Shown here: one piece after another, positions 42,887 through 52,581 of the stretch
How the letters are laid out: the number at the start of each line of letters is the position of its first letter
Position numbering within the stretch: position 1 is the stretch's first letter
NCBI GenBank assembly: GCA_964519335.1
Contig: CAZFIA010000001.1
Location: 1-64,000, forward strand
DNA from: JALZVT01 sp964519335
GTDB taxonomy: Bacteria; Pseudomonadota; Gammaproteobacteria; Pseudomonadales; Azotimanducaceae
Length of the DNA stretch: 64,000 nt
Reading direction: 5' to 3'
Translations under genes and position numbers: made by a program
The notes under the pieces: generated by a model
What the model was told of the DNA's origin: nothing
The model's database searches: none
The model's input: the letters and a program-made list of their open reading frames with translations, nothing else

Positions 42887-44383
42887 ATGAAAACCCTTTC
42901 TCTAAGAGTTCGAAGTGTTGTGCTCTTGTTCGGATTGGCGGCGTGCCAAAGTGGGCAAATCGAGCCGCTTTCGCTTGCCTCCGAACGCCTCGAGGGCTGG
43001 GCGCGCGGCGGTGACTCCGTTTCTGAGGCAGCGCCCTGGCTCACGCAGTTCAATTCAGCAGATCTGAATTCGCTGGTGGCAAGTGCGCTGCGCGATAATT
43101 ACAGCCTGCAGCAGACTCGAGCGCAGGTTCGCGAGGCGGCTTATGGTGTGAGGGTGGCGGGTGCTGCACTTTGGCCGGCGTTGTCCTTTGGTTCCAATGG
43201 CAGTCGTCGCCGAACGATTTCGGATGCGGTGTTTTCGTCTGCCACCACAGATACCTATGCGTTATCCCTAAACCTAAATTGGCAGTTAGATTTTTGGGGT
43301 GAGCTGCGTGACTCGCAGCGTGCGGCGCAGCTGAGCTTTGCCTCTGAACTTGCAAACTATGTCGACGCGGAGCAGGCATTGGCTGGCCAGGTTGCCAGCC
43401 GCTATTTTGCCGCCGTTGAATCGGCTCAGATAGAAGCGATGTTGGCGGTGCGGCTTGCGAGTTTGCGCGAGAGCCTCGACATTGTTGAAGGGGGCTACCT
43501 GGGGGGTCTTAACAGTGCGCTTGATGTTTATCTTGCGCAAAATTCGGTGGCTCAAGAAGAAGTCAATCTGGCCGCGCAGAAACAAACCAGTCAAGAGGCC
43601 CGGGCGGAACTCGAGCTATTACTTGCAGACTATCCGGCAGGGCGCATTGAAACTGTGGCGCAGCTGCCGATGCTTAACGAGGCCGTGCCGGTTGAACTGC
43701 CAGGAACGCTCTTAACCCGGCGTCCGGATTTGCAGTCGAGCTGGCTCAATGTGTTGGCCGCTGATGCGCAGGTTGCGGTTGCCCACAAACAACGATTTCC
43801 GACGATAACCATAACGTCCTCTCTGTCCGACAACGAGGCGTCGTTTAATACCAACAATCTGTTGGATGGCGGCCCACTCGGTTGGTCGCTGGCAGGTTCG
43901 CTGGTTCAGCCGCTGTTTCAAGGTGGACGGCTGCTGGCCAACGAGCAGCAGGCTCGGCAGCGCTTCGAACAAACCGAAGCGGCCTATCTCAATACGGTGT
44001 TTGCTGCCTTTGCTGAGGTAGAAAACGGCATTAGCCAGGAACAGGCGCTAAGTGCGCAGCTGGTAGCGGCAGAACAAGCAAAGGAGAACGCTGAGGCGGC
44101 GCTTGAACTTTCTTTTGAACAGTATCGAGCTGGGCTTGTCACTTATACGACGGTGCTCGAAAGCCAGCGCCGGGCATTTGATGCCCAGACCACACAGATT
44201 CGGCTCGCTGCCAGCGCAGTGCAAAATCGAATTAGCCTGAATCTTGCTTTGGGTGGCACCTTTGATAACCAGAGCGATCAGCGGATTAATGCCTTGTTTG
44301 AAGAGGTCGCCGGTTGGGCCAGACTTGGGCTTGGTGGTGATGTAGACCAGGCGATTGAAAGAGTAGTTGAGGACCGGCAATGA
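42887..44383 (+). CDS. RND efflux outer-membrane factor lipoprotein (NodT-like)
   Basis: 498 residues from ATG 42887 (AGGGG upstream). The signal ends in a lipobox (LLFGLAACQS). Two repeated TolC-like regions follow, each with the outer-membrane factor pattern: YSLQQTRAQVREAAYGVRVA with ALWPALSFGSNGSRR, and LLTRRPDLQSSWLNVLAADA with KQRFPTITITSSLSD. It forms the trimeric channel of a tripartite pump. It overlaps the adaptor gene by four bases (ATGA), and the three genes form one operon divergent from ppiB. Confidence 0.93.
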   Translation: MKTLSLRVRSVVLLFGLAACQSGQIEPLSLASERLEGWARGGDSVSEAAPWLTQFNSADLNSLVASALRDNYSLQQTRAQVREAAYGVRVAGAALWPALSFGSNGSRRRTISDAVFSSATTDTYALSLNLNWQLDFWGELRDSQRAAQLSFASELANYVDAEQALAGQVASRYFAAVESAQIEAMLAVRLASLRESLDIVEGGYLGGLNSALDVYLAQNSVAQEEVNLAAQKQTSQEARAELELLLADYPAGRIETVAQLPMLNEAVPVELPGTLLTRRPDLQSSWLNVLAADAQVAVAHKQRFPTITITSSLSDNEASFNTNNLLDGGPLGWSLAGSLVQPLFQGGRLLANEQQARQRFEQTEAAYLNTVFAAFAEVENGISQEQALSAQLVAAEQAKENAEAALELSFEQYRAGLVTYTTVLESQRRAFDAQTTQIRLAASAVQNRISLNLALGGTFDNQSDQRINALFEEVAGWARLGLGGDVDQAIERVVEDRQ

Positions 44384-45555
44384 AGAAGTTGATCTTGCCT
44401 GTTGTGGTAATCGCCGTCTTGGTGGGCATTGGCCTGCTCATTTTGCGCAATCCGCCATCGAGTTCGCGAGGCGGTCCGCCTAAAGCTCGGGCGATTACCG
44501 TTGAGGTGATGACGGTAGCGCCCAGCGCGTACCAGATAACGCTTGCGAGCTACGGCACCATTGCGCCGCGTACTCAGAGTGCGCTTGTTGCCCAGGTGGG
44601 CGGGCAGATTCTCAGCGTTAGCGACAATCTGCGTGAGGGTGGTTTCTTTGCTCGAGGTGATGTCTTACTGGCCATTGATCCGCGCGAATTCGAAGCAGAC
44701 GTGCAGATCAATCAAGCGGCGCTCGCCGATGCACAACAGTTGGTTGAAGAGGAACGCGCTCGTGCGAATCAGGCCGCCCGGGACTGGAAGCGACTGGGCA
44801 ATACCGGCGAACCCACGGCATTGGTGTTGCGCGAGCCGCAACTGGCGGCGGCACAGGCACGGCTTGCCTCCGCTGAGGCAACGCTTGCTAAGTCTCAACT
44901 CGATCTAGAACGAGCAACGGTGCAAGCGCCTTATGATGGTCGCGTGCTGCAACAGCGCGCTGACCTTGGGGAAGTGGTGGCGGCGGGGGCTCCGCTTGCC
45001 GACATTTATGCCACCGATCTGGTTGAGGTGCGGTTGCCGCTGCGCAACGCCGATCTGCGCTTTTTCGATTTGCCCGAGGGTGCCGTTAACCTTGCACAGA
45101 TGCCTGACGTAGAGATTTATTCTGACCTGGGTGAACGCACCGTTTGGTACGGCAAGGTTGTCAGAACCGAGGGCGCAATCGACCCGACTGCGCGTCAACT
45201 GCATGTGGTTGCCCAGATCGACAATCCATTTTCTTCAAGCGACGGCCGGCGGCCGCTAAAAATTGGCGAGTACGTTACGGCGGCACTTGGTGGTCGGCAG
45301 TTGGTAGATGCACGCATTGTGCCGGTACAGAGTATCTATCAGAACAGTTTTGCTTATGTCGCTGAAGAGGGATTGCTCGCCCGCCGCTCTGTTGACTTGC
45401 TGTGGCAAAACGAAACCGATGCGTTGGTTGCAAGTGGCCTTGAGTTTGGCGATGAGCTTGTGCTCACGCCGCTAGGCCAGGTGAGTTCAGGCACGCCAGT
45501 GCGTATCGCACGTGGCGATTCAGCCGTTATAGACGCCGCTGGAGCCGGCCAATGA
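44380..45555 (+). CDS. RND efflux periplasmic adaptor (membrane fusion protein)
   Basis: 391 residues with an N-terminal signal anchor (LILPVVVIAVLVGIGLLIL). The domain order is the usual one: beta-barrel/lipoyl half (SYGTIAPRTQSALVAQVGGQ), a helical hairpin (about residues 95-180), the second lipoyl half (ATVQAPYDGRVLQQRADLGE) and a membrane-proximal domain near the end. It links the permease to the outer-membrane channel. It overlaps both neighbours by four bases. Confidence 0.93.
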   Translation: MKKLILPVVVIAVLVGIGLLILRNPPSSSRGGPPKARAITVEVMTVAPSAYQITLASYGTIAPRTQSALVAQVGGQILSVSDNLREGGFFARGDVLLAIDPREFEADVQINQAALADAQQLVEEERARANQAARDWKRLGNTGEPTALVLREPQLAAAQARLASAEATLAKSQLDLERATVQAPYDGRVLQQRADLGEVVAAGAPLADIYATDLVEVRLPLRNADLRFFDLPEGAVNLAQMPDVEIYSDLGERTVWYGKVVRTEGAIDPTARQLHVVAQIDNPFSSSDGRRPLKIGEYVTAALGGRQLVDARIVPVQSIYQNSFAYVAEEGLLARRSVDLLWQNETDALVASGLEFGDELVLTPLGQVSSGTPVRIARGDSAVIDAAGAGQ

Positions 45556-48500
45556 TTGCCTGGTTTGCGCGTAATGATGTGGCGGCTAATCTCTTGCTCG
45601 TCACCATTGTGTTGCTGGGCTTGTATTCAGCCTACGAGAAGATCGCGGTGGAGGTGTTTCCAAGCTCTGATCCAGACGTTATCTCTGTCTCCATGGTGCT
45701 GCGCGGCTCGACGCCCGAAGATGCAGAGCTTGGCATTGCTGCGCGCATAGAGGAGGCACTAGAAGGTCTCGAAGGTGTCGAGAAAGTACAAAGCCGGTCT
45801 TCTGAAGGCAGCTCTCGCACCTCGATCGATGTAGATGCCGACTATGATCCACGCGAACTGCTTGATGAGGTCAAGTCTCGGGTAGGCGCGATTAATACTT
45901 TTCCTGTGGAGGCTGAGCGGCCAATTATTCGGCTGGCTCAGCGCCAATATGGTGTGATCTCGGTGATTGTTGCGGGACCCTTCGCAGAAGATGAAATTCG
46001 CATGTACGCCGAGCGCGTGCGTGATGATCTGTTGCTCGAGCCCGAGATTAGCCTTGCAACGCTTAGACTAGTGCGTGATTACCAGATCGCCATTGAGGTT
46101 TCGCAAGATCGACTGCGTGACTTTGAGATCAGCATAGCGGACGTGGCGCAAGCGGTGCGGGCAAGTTCTCTAGATGACTCTGCCGGCAACCTGCGCACCC
46201 AGGGTGGTGACATTCTGATTCGCAGCAAAGGTCAGGCGTATCGCAAGAATGAGTTCGAGACCATTGTGGTTAAGACCAATGAAGATGGTTCTATCATTCG
46301 CGTACAGGATGTTGCTCGCGTTATCGATGGATTTGAAGAAGACGCCATCGATACCTCCTTTAATGGACTGCCAGCGGCGGAGATTCAGATCGACCGCACC
46401 GGAGCGCAAAGTGCCTTAGAGATTTCAGAAATTGTACGGGGCTACATCGAGCGCAAGCAGAACTCGCTTCCCGTTGGCATGCAGCTTACTTTTTGGGACG
46501 ATGATGCGCAGCAGCTGAAAAATCGTCTTGGCGTGCTTTTTTCCAGCGGATTCTATGGCGGTTTGCTGGTGATTGGCTTGCTTGCGCTGTTTCTGCGCCC
46601 GGCTATCGCCTTTTGGGTGTTTATTGGTGTGCCGGTGAGTTTTCTCGGTGCGGTGGCGCTCATGCCCATGTTTGGCCTTACGCTTAATTTGATGAGCGTG
46701 TTTGGCTTTATTGTGGTGCTGGGTATTGTTGTAGACGACGCCATTGTGACCGGCGAGAGTGTTTATCAGCGGCTGCAAAAGGGTGAAAGCGGAATTGATG
46801 CCGCGATTAAGGGCACCCATGACGTGGCGGTTCCGGTGACCTTTGGCGTGCTCACCACCATGGTGGCGTTTTTACCCCTGGCATTTATCGATGGACGCTT
46901 TGGCAACATCCTGGGGCCCATTGCCCTGGTGGTTCTGCCCGTGCTTTTGTTTTCGCTGATTGAATCGAAGCTGGTGCTGCCCGCGCACCTCAAGTCGCTT
47001 GCGCTTGTCGATGAGAAGAAAGAACCGAATTTTCTGCAACGCGCCCAACGGCGCTTTGCTGATGGCTTTGAACGTGGTGTGCTGACCGTTTACCAGCCGT
47101 TGTTACAGAAGTGCCTGAATCTTCGCTACACCGTACTACTCGGCTTCTGTGGCTCACTATTCATTGTGGTGGCCCTCATCGTTAGCGGCTGGACTCGATT
47201 CAGCTTCTTTCCCTCGGTGGTGTTTGAGTCGGTGACTGCATCACTGGTCATGCCGGTGGGCTCCCCCTTTGATGTCACCGACCGGCAGATCAAACGAATT
47301 CTCACCGTCGCTCAGGATCTGCAGGGTAAGTACACCGACACAGACAGTGGCAAGAGCATGATCAAGCACGTACTTGCTACTACGGGCTCGCAGTTTGGTG
47401 ACCGCGGGGCCCACCTGGGTCGGGTGCGGTTTGAACTGATCGCACCCGAAGAGCGCACCATTGATATTGACGTTAATGAATTAATTAACGAATGGCGCCG
47501 TGAGATTGGTGAAGTGCCAGGAGCGGAGTCGATCACCTTCCGGTCGGGCTTCTTTCGATTTGGTGATCCGGTCGATGTTCAGTTGTCTGGTAATTCGCTT
47601 GAAACCTTGTCGCTGGTTGCCGACAAGATAAAGACCCACCTGGCTGATTACCCCACCGTCTATGAAATTGCGGATTCGTTGTCGGATGGCAAAGAAGAGT
47701 TGCGCATAGACGTTAAGCCTCAGGGGCATGTTCTTGGGTTGACGCGTAGCGCCATTATTGGGCAGATCAGCCAGGCCTATCTGGGGTTTCAAGCCCAGCG
47801 GATTCAACGCGGCCGGGACGACATACGGGTGCTGATACGCTTCCCGCGAGCCGAACGAGCTGGGTTCGATTCACTTCAAGAAATGCTCATACAGGCCCCC
47901 AACGGCGCGCAGGTGCCGCTAACGCAAGTAGCAAGCTTCACTCCGGGGGTAGGCCCGAGCGTTATTCGCAGGGTAGACAGCTACCGGACGGTGAATGTCA
48001 CGGCGGAGGTGGAGAAAGCAAACACCAACATGACGCTGTTGCAGCGCGACGTACGAGCCTATGTTGATGAGCTCTTGTTGCAGTATCCGGGCATTAGCTA
48101 CCGGATGGAGGGCGAGGCGCGCGAGCAGCGTGAGTCGTTTGGCAGTTTGCAGCTTGGGCTTATGCTCGCGCTGTTTGCGATTTATTGCATGCTGGCGTTG
48201 CCACTCAAGTCGTACACGCAGCCGCTGTTGGTGATGAGCGTGATTCCGTTTGGAGTCATTGGTGCCGTACTTGGGCACTGGCTAATGGGTTACACCCTGT
48301 CGATGATGAGTTTGTTGGGGATGCTCGCGCTCACTGGGGTGGTGGTGAACGATTCGCTGGTGTTGGTAGATAACGTTAATCAACAGCGCCGTGCGGGGCG
48401 CACGCGCCTGGAGGCGGTGTTGGCGGCGGGTGTCGTGCGCTTTCGGCCGGTCATGCTTACGTCGCTAACAACATTCTTTGGGTTGTTGCCCATGCTTGCC

Positions 48501-48683
48501 GAAAAATCGACTACTGCGCAGTTCTTGATTCCCATGGGTATCTCTCTGGCCTTTGGTATTTTGTTTGCAACGCTGGTCACGCTTCTGCTAGTGCCGATTA
48601 ACGTGCTTATTGCGGAAGACGTGCGGTCGCTCTACGTGCGTTTCTTGGTATGGAGTGGGTGGCGCGCTCCTGCGGCGCCCTAA
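45552..48683 (+). CDS. RND-family efflux permease
   Basis: 1043 residues with the 12-helix, two-large-loop architecture of RND pumps: first helix near residues 8-28, loops at about 30-330 and 540-850. Helix 4 carries the proton-relay aspartates (VVLGIVVDDAIVTGESVYQR). The second half repeats this as LTGVVVNDSLVLVDNVNQQR, where asparagine replaces one acidic position, as is common in this branch. It resembles hydrophobe/amphiphile exporters, but specificity (drug, bile acid, lipid) is unknown. No local regulator gene accompanies the operon. Its stop overlaps that of the convergent rdgC. Confidence 0.93.
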   Translation: MIAWFARNDVAANLLLVTIVLLGLYSAYEKIAVEVFPSSDPDVISVSMVLRGSTPEDAELGIAARIEEALEGLEGVEKVQSRSSEGSSRTSIDVDADYDPRELLDEVKSRVGAINTFPVEAERPIIRLAQRQYGVISVIVAGPFAEDEIRMYAERVRDDLLLEPEISLATLRLVRDYQIAIEVSQDRLRDFEISIADVAQAVRASSLDDSAGNLRTQGGDILIRSKGQAYRKNEFETIVVKTNEDGSIIRVQDVARVIDGFEEDAIDTSFNGLPAAEIQIDRTGAQSALEISEIVRGYIERKQNSLPVGMQLTFWDDDAQQLKNRLGVLFSSGFYGGLLVIGLLALFLRPAIAFWVFIGVPVSFLGAVALMPMFGLTLNLMSVFGFIVVLGIVVDDAIVTGESVYQRLQKGESGIDAAIKGTHDVAVPVTFGVLTTMVAFLPLAFIDGRFGNILGPIALVVLPVLLFSLIESKLVLPAHLKSLALVDEKKEPNFLQRAQRRFADGFERGVLTVYQPLLQKCLNLRYTVLLGFCGSLFIVVALIVSGWTRFSFFPSVVFESVTASLVMPVGSPFDVTDRQIKRILTVAQDLQGKYTDTDSGKSMIKHVLATTGSQFGDRGAHLGRVRFELIAPEERTIDIDVNELINEWRREIGEVPGAESITFRSGFFRFGDPVDVQLSGNSLETLSLVADKIKTHLADYPTVYEIADSLSDGKEELRIDVKPQGHVLGLTRSAIIGQISQAYLGFQAQRIQRGRDDIRVLIRFPRAERAGFDSLQEMLIQAPNGAQVPLTQVASFTPGVGPSVIRRVDSYRTVNVTAEVEKANTNMTLLQRDVRAYVDELLLQYPGISYRMEGEAREQRESFGSLQLGLMLALFAIYCMLALPLKSYTQPLLVMSVIPFGVIGAVLGHWLMGYTLSMMSLLGMLALTGVVVNDSLVLVDNVNQQRRAGRTRLEAVLAAGVVRFRPVMLTSLTTFFGLLPMLAEKSTTAQFLIPMGISLAFGILFATLVTLLLVPINVLIAEDVRSLYVRFLVWSGWRAPAAP

Positions 48684-49570
48684 CCGGTAGACAGCGCGCT
48701 CCTGAGCGCCGTCACAAATCGGCGGACCGCACCTACTGTGAGTGCGAAGTCTGCGTCTTGTTTTGCAAGCCCCGATTCTTCGGGCACATCGTCTTCGCTG
48801 TCGAGGCCCAGGAGCTTTAGCTTGCGCAGCACGTTGTTGGTATCGAGCGTGAGTGACAGTGAGGTGTCGAATTCGATCCCCAGGCGGTCGATGTTTAACC
48901 CCTCACGTACGTGTTTGCGCACCGCGGGGTCGGCAAGATCCATCTGCAGCCAGTTCACGCTCGAACCTGGGCTATCCGGATCTTGCATGCGGCACTCGCG
49001 GCCGATCCGGAACTCGTCCGGTCCTGTACCCAGAAAGATTGAGTACAAAAGCTCACCCGTGGGCCGAGAAAATGCCAGCGGGACTGCGGCAAGGCTGCCA
49101 AACGCGGCCCGTAGTTGATCTAGAAACCGCTCAGCCTCGTTGTCGGAGGCGGTGTCTATGCCCAGCAGTTTGTCCTTTGCGATGTAAAAGCCGTTCATGC
49201 GACTGGACTTTGGCAGGGCCTGGGGCAGCAGTTTGGTGGTGACCTCTTCTTTTAGCTCGCGCTTCTCTTTGTTGGTCGCGGGTTCGCCTGTACGTTCCTC
49301 AAACTCTTTTAGCCGGTCTTCCAGTGCCTCGCTGATGGCCGCGGCTGGCAAAACCCTTACCTGGTGACGCAATCGAATAAGGTCAGCGCCGGCCACACGG
49401 CGGGCAAACATGTCAGGCAGCTCGGGGGCAGGGGCCTCCCAACCCAGGCTGCGTTCCGAAAGCGAGCCGCAGGGGGTGAATTCGCCGTTGGCGAGAGCAT
49501 CGGAAAGATCTTGTTCGCTCTCAGGCCATTTGCTCGAGAGTTTATAAAGGCGCAGATTTCTGAATAACAT
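48680..49570 (-). CDS. rdgC: recombination-associated protein RdgC
   Basis: 296 residues from ATG 49568-49570; the longer upstream frame is not used. RdgC landmarks are present: MLFRNLRLYKLSSKW at the start, then SLGWEAPAPELPDMF and NGFYIAKDKLLGIDTAS, and a charged helix region KEKRELKEEVTTKLLPQALP. RdgC forms a DNA-encircling dimer that limits RecA loading. It lies 14 bases downstream of the YdjM-like gene, so the two may be co-transcribed. Confidence 0.93.
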   Translation of the reverse strand: MLFRNLRLYKLSSKWPESEQDLSDALANGEFTPCGSLSERSLGWEAPAPELPDMFARRVAGADLIRLRHQVRVLPAAAISEALEDRLKEFEERTGEPATNKEKRELKEEVTTKLLPQALPKSSRMNGFYIAKDKLLGIDTASDNEAERFLDQLRAAFGSLAAVPLAFSRPTGELLYSIFLGTGPDEFRIGRECRMQDPDSPGSSVNWLQMDLADPAVRKHVREGLNIDRLGIEFDTSLSLTLDTNNVLRKLKLLGLDSEDDVPEESGLAKQDADFALTVGAVRRFVTALRSALSTG

Positions 49571-49583
49571 CGTGTCTTGTGAG

Positions 49584-50624
49584 TTACAGCCGTTCTGGAA
49601 ATAGCAGCATGTCAATAAAACGCTGACGCCGCTCTGCTTCGAGGGTGCGGTCGGCGTAGAACTCGACATGCTGGTCTGTTGTTGCATTCTCGTCGAGGCT
49701 AATGCCCCAGAGTCCGCGCACTTCGTTGGGCAGCATGGAGTAGCGCACATCGACTATGCCCTGGGGATGGTATTTGTCGGGGGCGAGAAAGTCATCGCTA
49801 AACCAGCGAAATCTCTCGATGTCTTTGGCTTGCTGGCTCGCAGGGTCGAGCCAGGGCACGTGTTTAACCAGATCTAGCTTGGCCACGCGCTCACCGGGCA
49901 GGTGAATTACATTCATAGCAGTTCGAACACCTTCGATGTAGTAGCTGCCTGCATGTTCATACACCAGCTTCCAAACCACTAAATTGGCAAAGCTCGGTTT
50001 GACCTCTAGCCGCGCGGGGGTGTGATTGCGCTGCTGCGCAAGCTGCGCGCCGAACGCCAGAGCGCGATCACGTTGAACAACGCCCAGCGCCAGGTAGCCC
50101 AGCATCCAGACCAGAGCGCACCAGGAGAACAGCCTGCGTTCTCGAGTCAGCGCAAGCCATACCAGTACGAGGGCCGGAACGGTGAACAGCGGATCTACGA
50201 CCGCGACATTGTTCCAGGCGAAGCGTGCATTGGAGAACGGCCAAAAGAGCTGCGTGCCGTAGCTGGTGCAGGCGTCGAGCAGCGCGTGGGTGGCGTAACC
50301 CAGCAGGCACACGAGATAGGTGTGCACAAAAGCCATTCGGCGTTTGACGAATTGATGCGCGACGAGACTGCACAGACCCGCACCGATCGGAATGAATGCG
50401 AGCGCATGAGTAAACTGGCGGTGGAATTCGAGGAACAATAGCGGATCGGTAGGTGATGCGATCAGCACGTCGAGATCTGGAGCCATGCCGGCAAACGCGC
50501 CGATAATGGCCGCCAACCAGATCGCGCTTCGATTTTTCTTGTCCGGCAATTCAGTTGTCGTTATGCGACCGCTTACCGTTTGTGCTGTGGCAGCACCAAG
50601 AACGCCCTGACTGATTGGATCCAT
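49584..50624 (-). CDS. YdjM-like membrane-bound metal-dependent hydrolase
   Basis: 346 residues. The N-terminal half has several membrane helices with conserved His/Asp: MDPISQGVLGAATAQ, GMAPDLDVL, FHRQFTHALAFIPIG and ATHALLDACTSYGTQLF. This pattern defines the YdjM/DUF457 putative metal-dependent hydrolases. The C-terminal 130 residues form a soluble domain (YYIEGVRTAMNVIHLPGERV). The substrate is not known; some members are SOS-regulated, but no LexA box was identified here. Confidence 0.82.
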   Translation of the reverse strand: MDPISQGVLGAATAQTVSGRITTTELPDKKNRSAIWLAAIIGAFAGMAPDLDVLIASPTDPLLFLEFHRQFTHALAFIPIGAGLCSLVAHQFVKRRMAFVHTYLVCLLGYATHALLDACTSYGTQLFWPFSNARFAWNNVAVVDPLFTVPALVLVWLALTRERRLFSWCALVWMLGYLALGVVQRDRALAFGAQLAQQRNHTPARLEVKPSFANLVVWKLVYEHAGSYYIEGVRTAMNVIHLPGERVAKLDLVKHVPWLDPASQQAKDIERFRWFSDDFLAPDKYHPQGIVDVRYSMLPNEVRGLWGISLDENATTDQHVEFYADRTLEAERRQRFIDMLLFPERL

Positions 50625-50809
50625 TGAACAACTGTACGAAATGGTGGTGGGTTAACGCGTGCAGCCCGGAGCCGCGGTGGTTTAAGCGGCCAAGGGTTTG
50701 GGAATCATCGCATAGTTCGTGTGAGGGTAACGCTCGTTCACTGAAAAATGTAACTGCAGGTAACACGGAGGTGTTGCTCGAGGCGAGACTGGCGCGCTAA
50801 GGTCGGGGT

Positions 50810-52435
50810 ATGGCCCTTTATTACCCTCTTGCATCGGCGGCTAACAAGCCCTCGAAGCGCCGCAGTTTTCTCTCCTACGATAGCTCGGTTTTGTTCTTGC
50901 TGGTCCGGTTTGTGGGCATCGTTGCCCTCGGCATCGCTGTTCTTAACTTCCCGCAGTTGGGCGAGCGTTACGCAGACGCCGGTTGGCTTTTAATACTGGC
51001 TTTTGCACCACTGTCGGCGATTGTTGAGTACTGGACGCCGCGAGAACATCGGCTGGTGTCTCAAAGCCTGTTCGATCTATCGGCGCTGGTGTTTTTTAGT
51101 GCCTTGTTGCCCGCAATATGGATCGGGGCGCTTGTGTGTGGTGCGTTCATTATTGGTAGCAGCGTTCCGCGCATTGCGCTCAGGCATCGGATTGCATTTG
51201 TTCTGTTGCCCACGCTGTTTCTGGGTGCAATGGGTTTGATCGCCCTTTACGCAGAGGCAGTCGAGGCCTGGTTGCCATTGGTTGCCTTCTCGGTGGCCAC
51301 GCCGTTTTGCCTGCTCTATACGTTGCGCGAGCAGCACCACGAAAAGGGCCTGCGCGATCGCGAAAATTTAATGGATAGTCTGACCCATATGGCAGGCGGC
51401 ATTGGTCATGATTTTGGTAATTTGCTCACTGGTATTCAGGGCAATGCCGAGCTGGCAGAGCAGAAGCTTGATCGCAATCACGTGGCGCGCCCCTATTTGC
51501 AGGCGTTACTTGGTGAGAGCCAAAAAGCGCAGCTCTTCAGCGCCCAGCTATTGGCTTTTTCTGGAGGTGTTGCAACCGGGCGAGAGCGCCTCGACGTTCG
51601 CGCGGAGCTGCTCGGGTTAGTCGGGCTACTTGAATCAGCGCTGCCGCGCGGTGTGACCTTGGAGGTTCAGGCGGAAAAGCAGTTGCCGTTAGTTAGCGCA
51701 AACCGGGCTCAACTGCAGGAAATAGCCGTGGGCGGAATATTGTATGTTGCCGATGCAATTAAGGCGGCTCCATCGCGCGTCACGGTGAATCTTCGCTGGG
51801 TTACACGTCGCCATCATGAAGAGCTGGTTTTACAGATTAGGGTCGACACCTCATTCGATAGTTCTGACGGGGCGAGTGAAAATCCGGTAATACGTGAGAA
51901 TCTCGCCAGTCTGCGATTTGACCTTACCCGTGCCCAGTCGATCGCTCGTGATCATGAGGGGCATATCGATGTCCACGGTAATTCCCGCGAAGGTCGGGTG
52001 ATTACTCTGCGTCTGCCAGTGCTGGCTGATACCCAATCGGTACCGACCCGGACGGTAGCGCCGGCCCCTACTGTACCGCGCCACCTTCTGTTGTTGGAAA
52101 GGTCCCCTGAAATTCACGCTGTCGTGAGCGGGCTGTTATCGGAATTGGGGCACAGGGTGACGAGCGCCAAAGCTGAGGAAGATGTGGTCGATTTGATTCA
52201 GCGCGATCCAGGCATAGATGGAGTGATGCTGGATAGGCCGGGGTCGCGCTCGCAGATGCTGCGGTCTCGCATAGATGCTGTGCGACCTGGATTGCCTGCT
52301 CTGCTGCCTGAGTCGGCGAGAGAAAATGGTGGGGAGTGGGCTGATCGGCCCAACGTAAATTACGTGGCCAAACCTTATTCTTCTGCTGGCTTAAACAGCG
52401 CGATAAAGAGTTTGTTTGACGCTCTGAAGAATTGA
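50810..52435 (+). CDS. membrane hybrid histidine kinase-like protein with degenerate ATPase
   Basis: 541 residues. About six membrane helices fill residues 25-175. A dimerisation/phosphoacceptor region follows (LTHMAGGIGHDFGNLLTGIQ, His200), close to the NtrB/PAS-kinase H-box. In the catalytic domain the usual N-box asparagines are replaced (VGGILYVADAIKAAP), and no clear DxGxG G1 box is seen. A C-terminal receiver-like domain starts near residue 425 (HLLLLERSPEIHAVVSGLLS); it keeps a possible phospho-Asp (GVMLDRPGS) and Lys (YVAKPYSS) but has lost the paired acidic residues. It is probably a non-canonical or kinase-dead sensor. No partner regulator is adjacent. Confidence 0.75.
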   Translation: MALYYPLASAANKPSKRRSFLSYDSSVLFLLVRFVGIVALGIAVLNFPQLGERYADAGWLLILAFAPLSAIVEYWTPREHRLVSQSLFDLSALVFFSALLPAIWIGALVCGAFIIGSSVPRIALRHRIAFVLLPTLFLGAMGLIALYAEAVEAWLPLVAFSVATPFCLLYTLREQHHEKGLRDRENLMDSLTHMAGGIGHDFGNLLTGIQGNAELAEQKLDRNHVARPYLQALLGESQKAQLFSAQLLAFSGGVATGRERLDVRAELLGLVGLLESALPRGVTLEVQAEKQLPLVSANRAQLQEIAVGGILYVADAIKAAPSRVTVNLRWVTRRHHEELVLQIRVDTSFDSSDGASENPVIRENLASLRFDLTRAQSIARDHEGHIDVHGNSREGRVITLRLPVLADTQSVPTRTVAPAPTVPRHLLLLERSPEIHAVVSGLLSELGHRVTSAKAEEDVVDLIQRDPGIDGVMLDRPGSRSQMLRSRIDAVRPGLPALLPESARENGGEWADRPNVNYVAKPYSSAGLNSAIKSLFDALKN

Positions 52436-52445
52436 CTCTCAAGGC

Positions 52446-52477
52446 GAGAAGCCGCCCGTTTCCGGTTGCGGCTTCTC
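52446..52477 (+). terminator. hairpin after the histidine kinase gene
   Basis: GAGAAGCCGC (52446-52455) pairs perfectly with GCGGCTTCTC (52468-52477), a 10-bp stem with a 12-base loop, beginning 11 bases after the kinase stop. Only TTACTCT follows, so termination may depend on the second hairpin downstream. Confidence 0.6.
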
Positions 52478-52515
52478 TTACTCTGAGGGGAGCTTAGGGG
52501 AGGGCACAGTAGTCA

Positions 52516-52539
52516 GGGGTCGAAAGTCCGACCCCTTTT
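52516..52539 (+). terminator. intrinsic terminator between convergent genes
   Basis: GGGGTCG (52516-52522) and CGACCCC (52529-52535) form a 7-bp GC-rich stem with a six-base loop, followed by TTTT. It is oriented to end transcription coming from the kinase gene. Confidence 0.6.
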
Positions 52540-52581
52540 GGCTTTTAACCTGAGCTAACTGTGCTCTTAAAGGTGCTTTTG

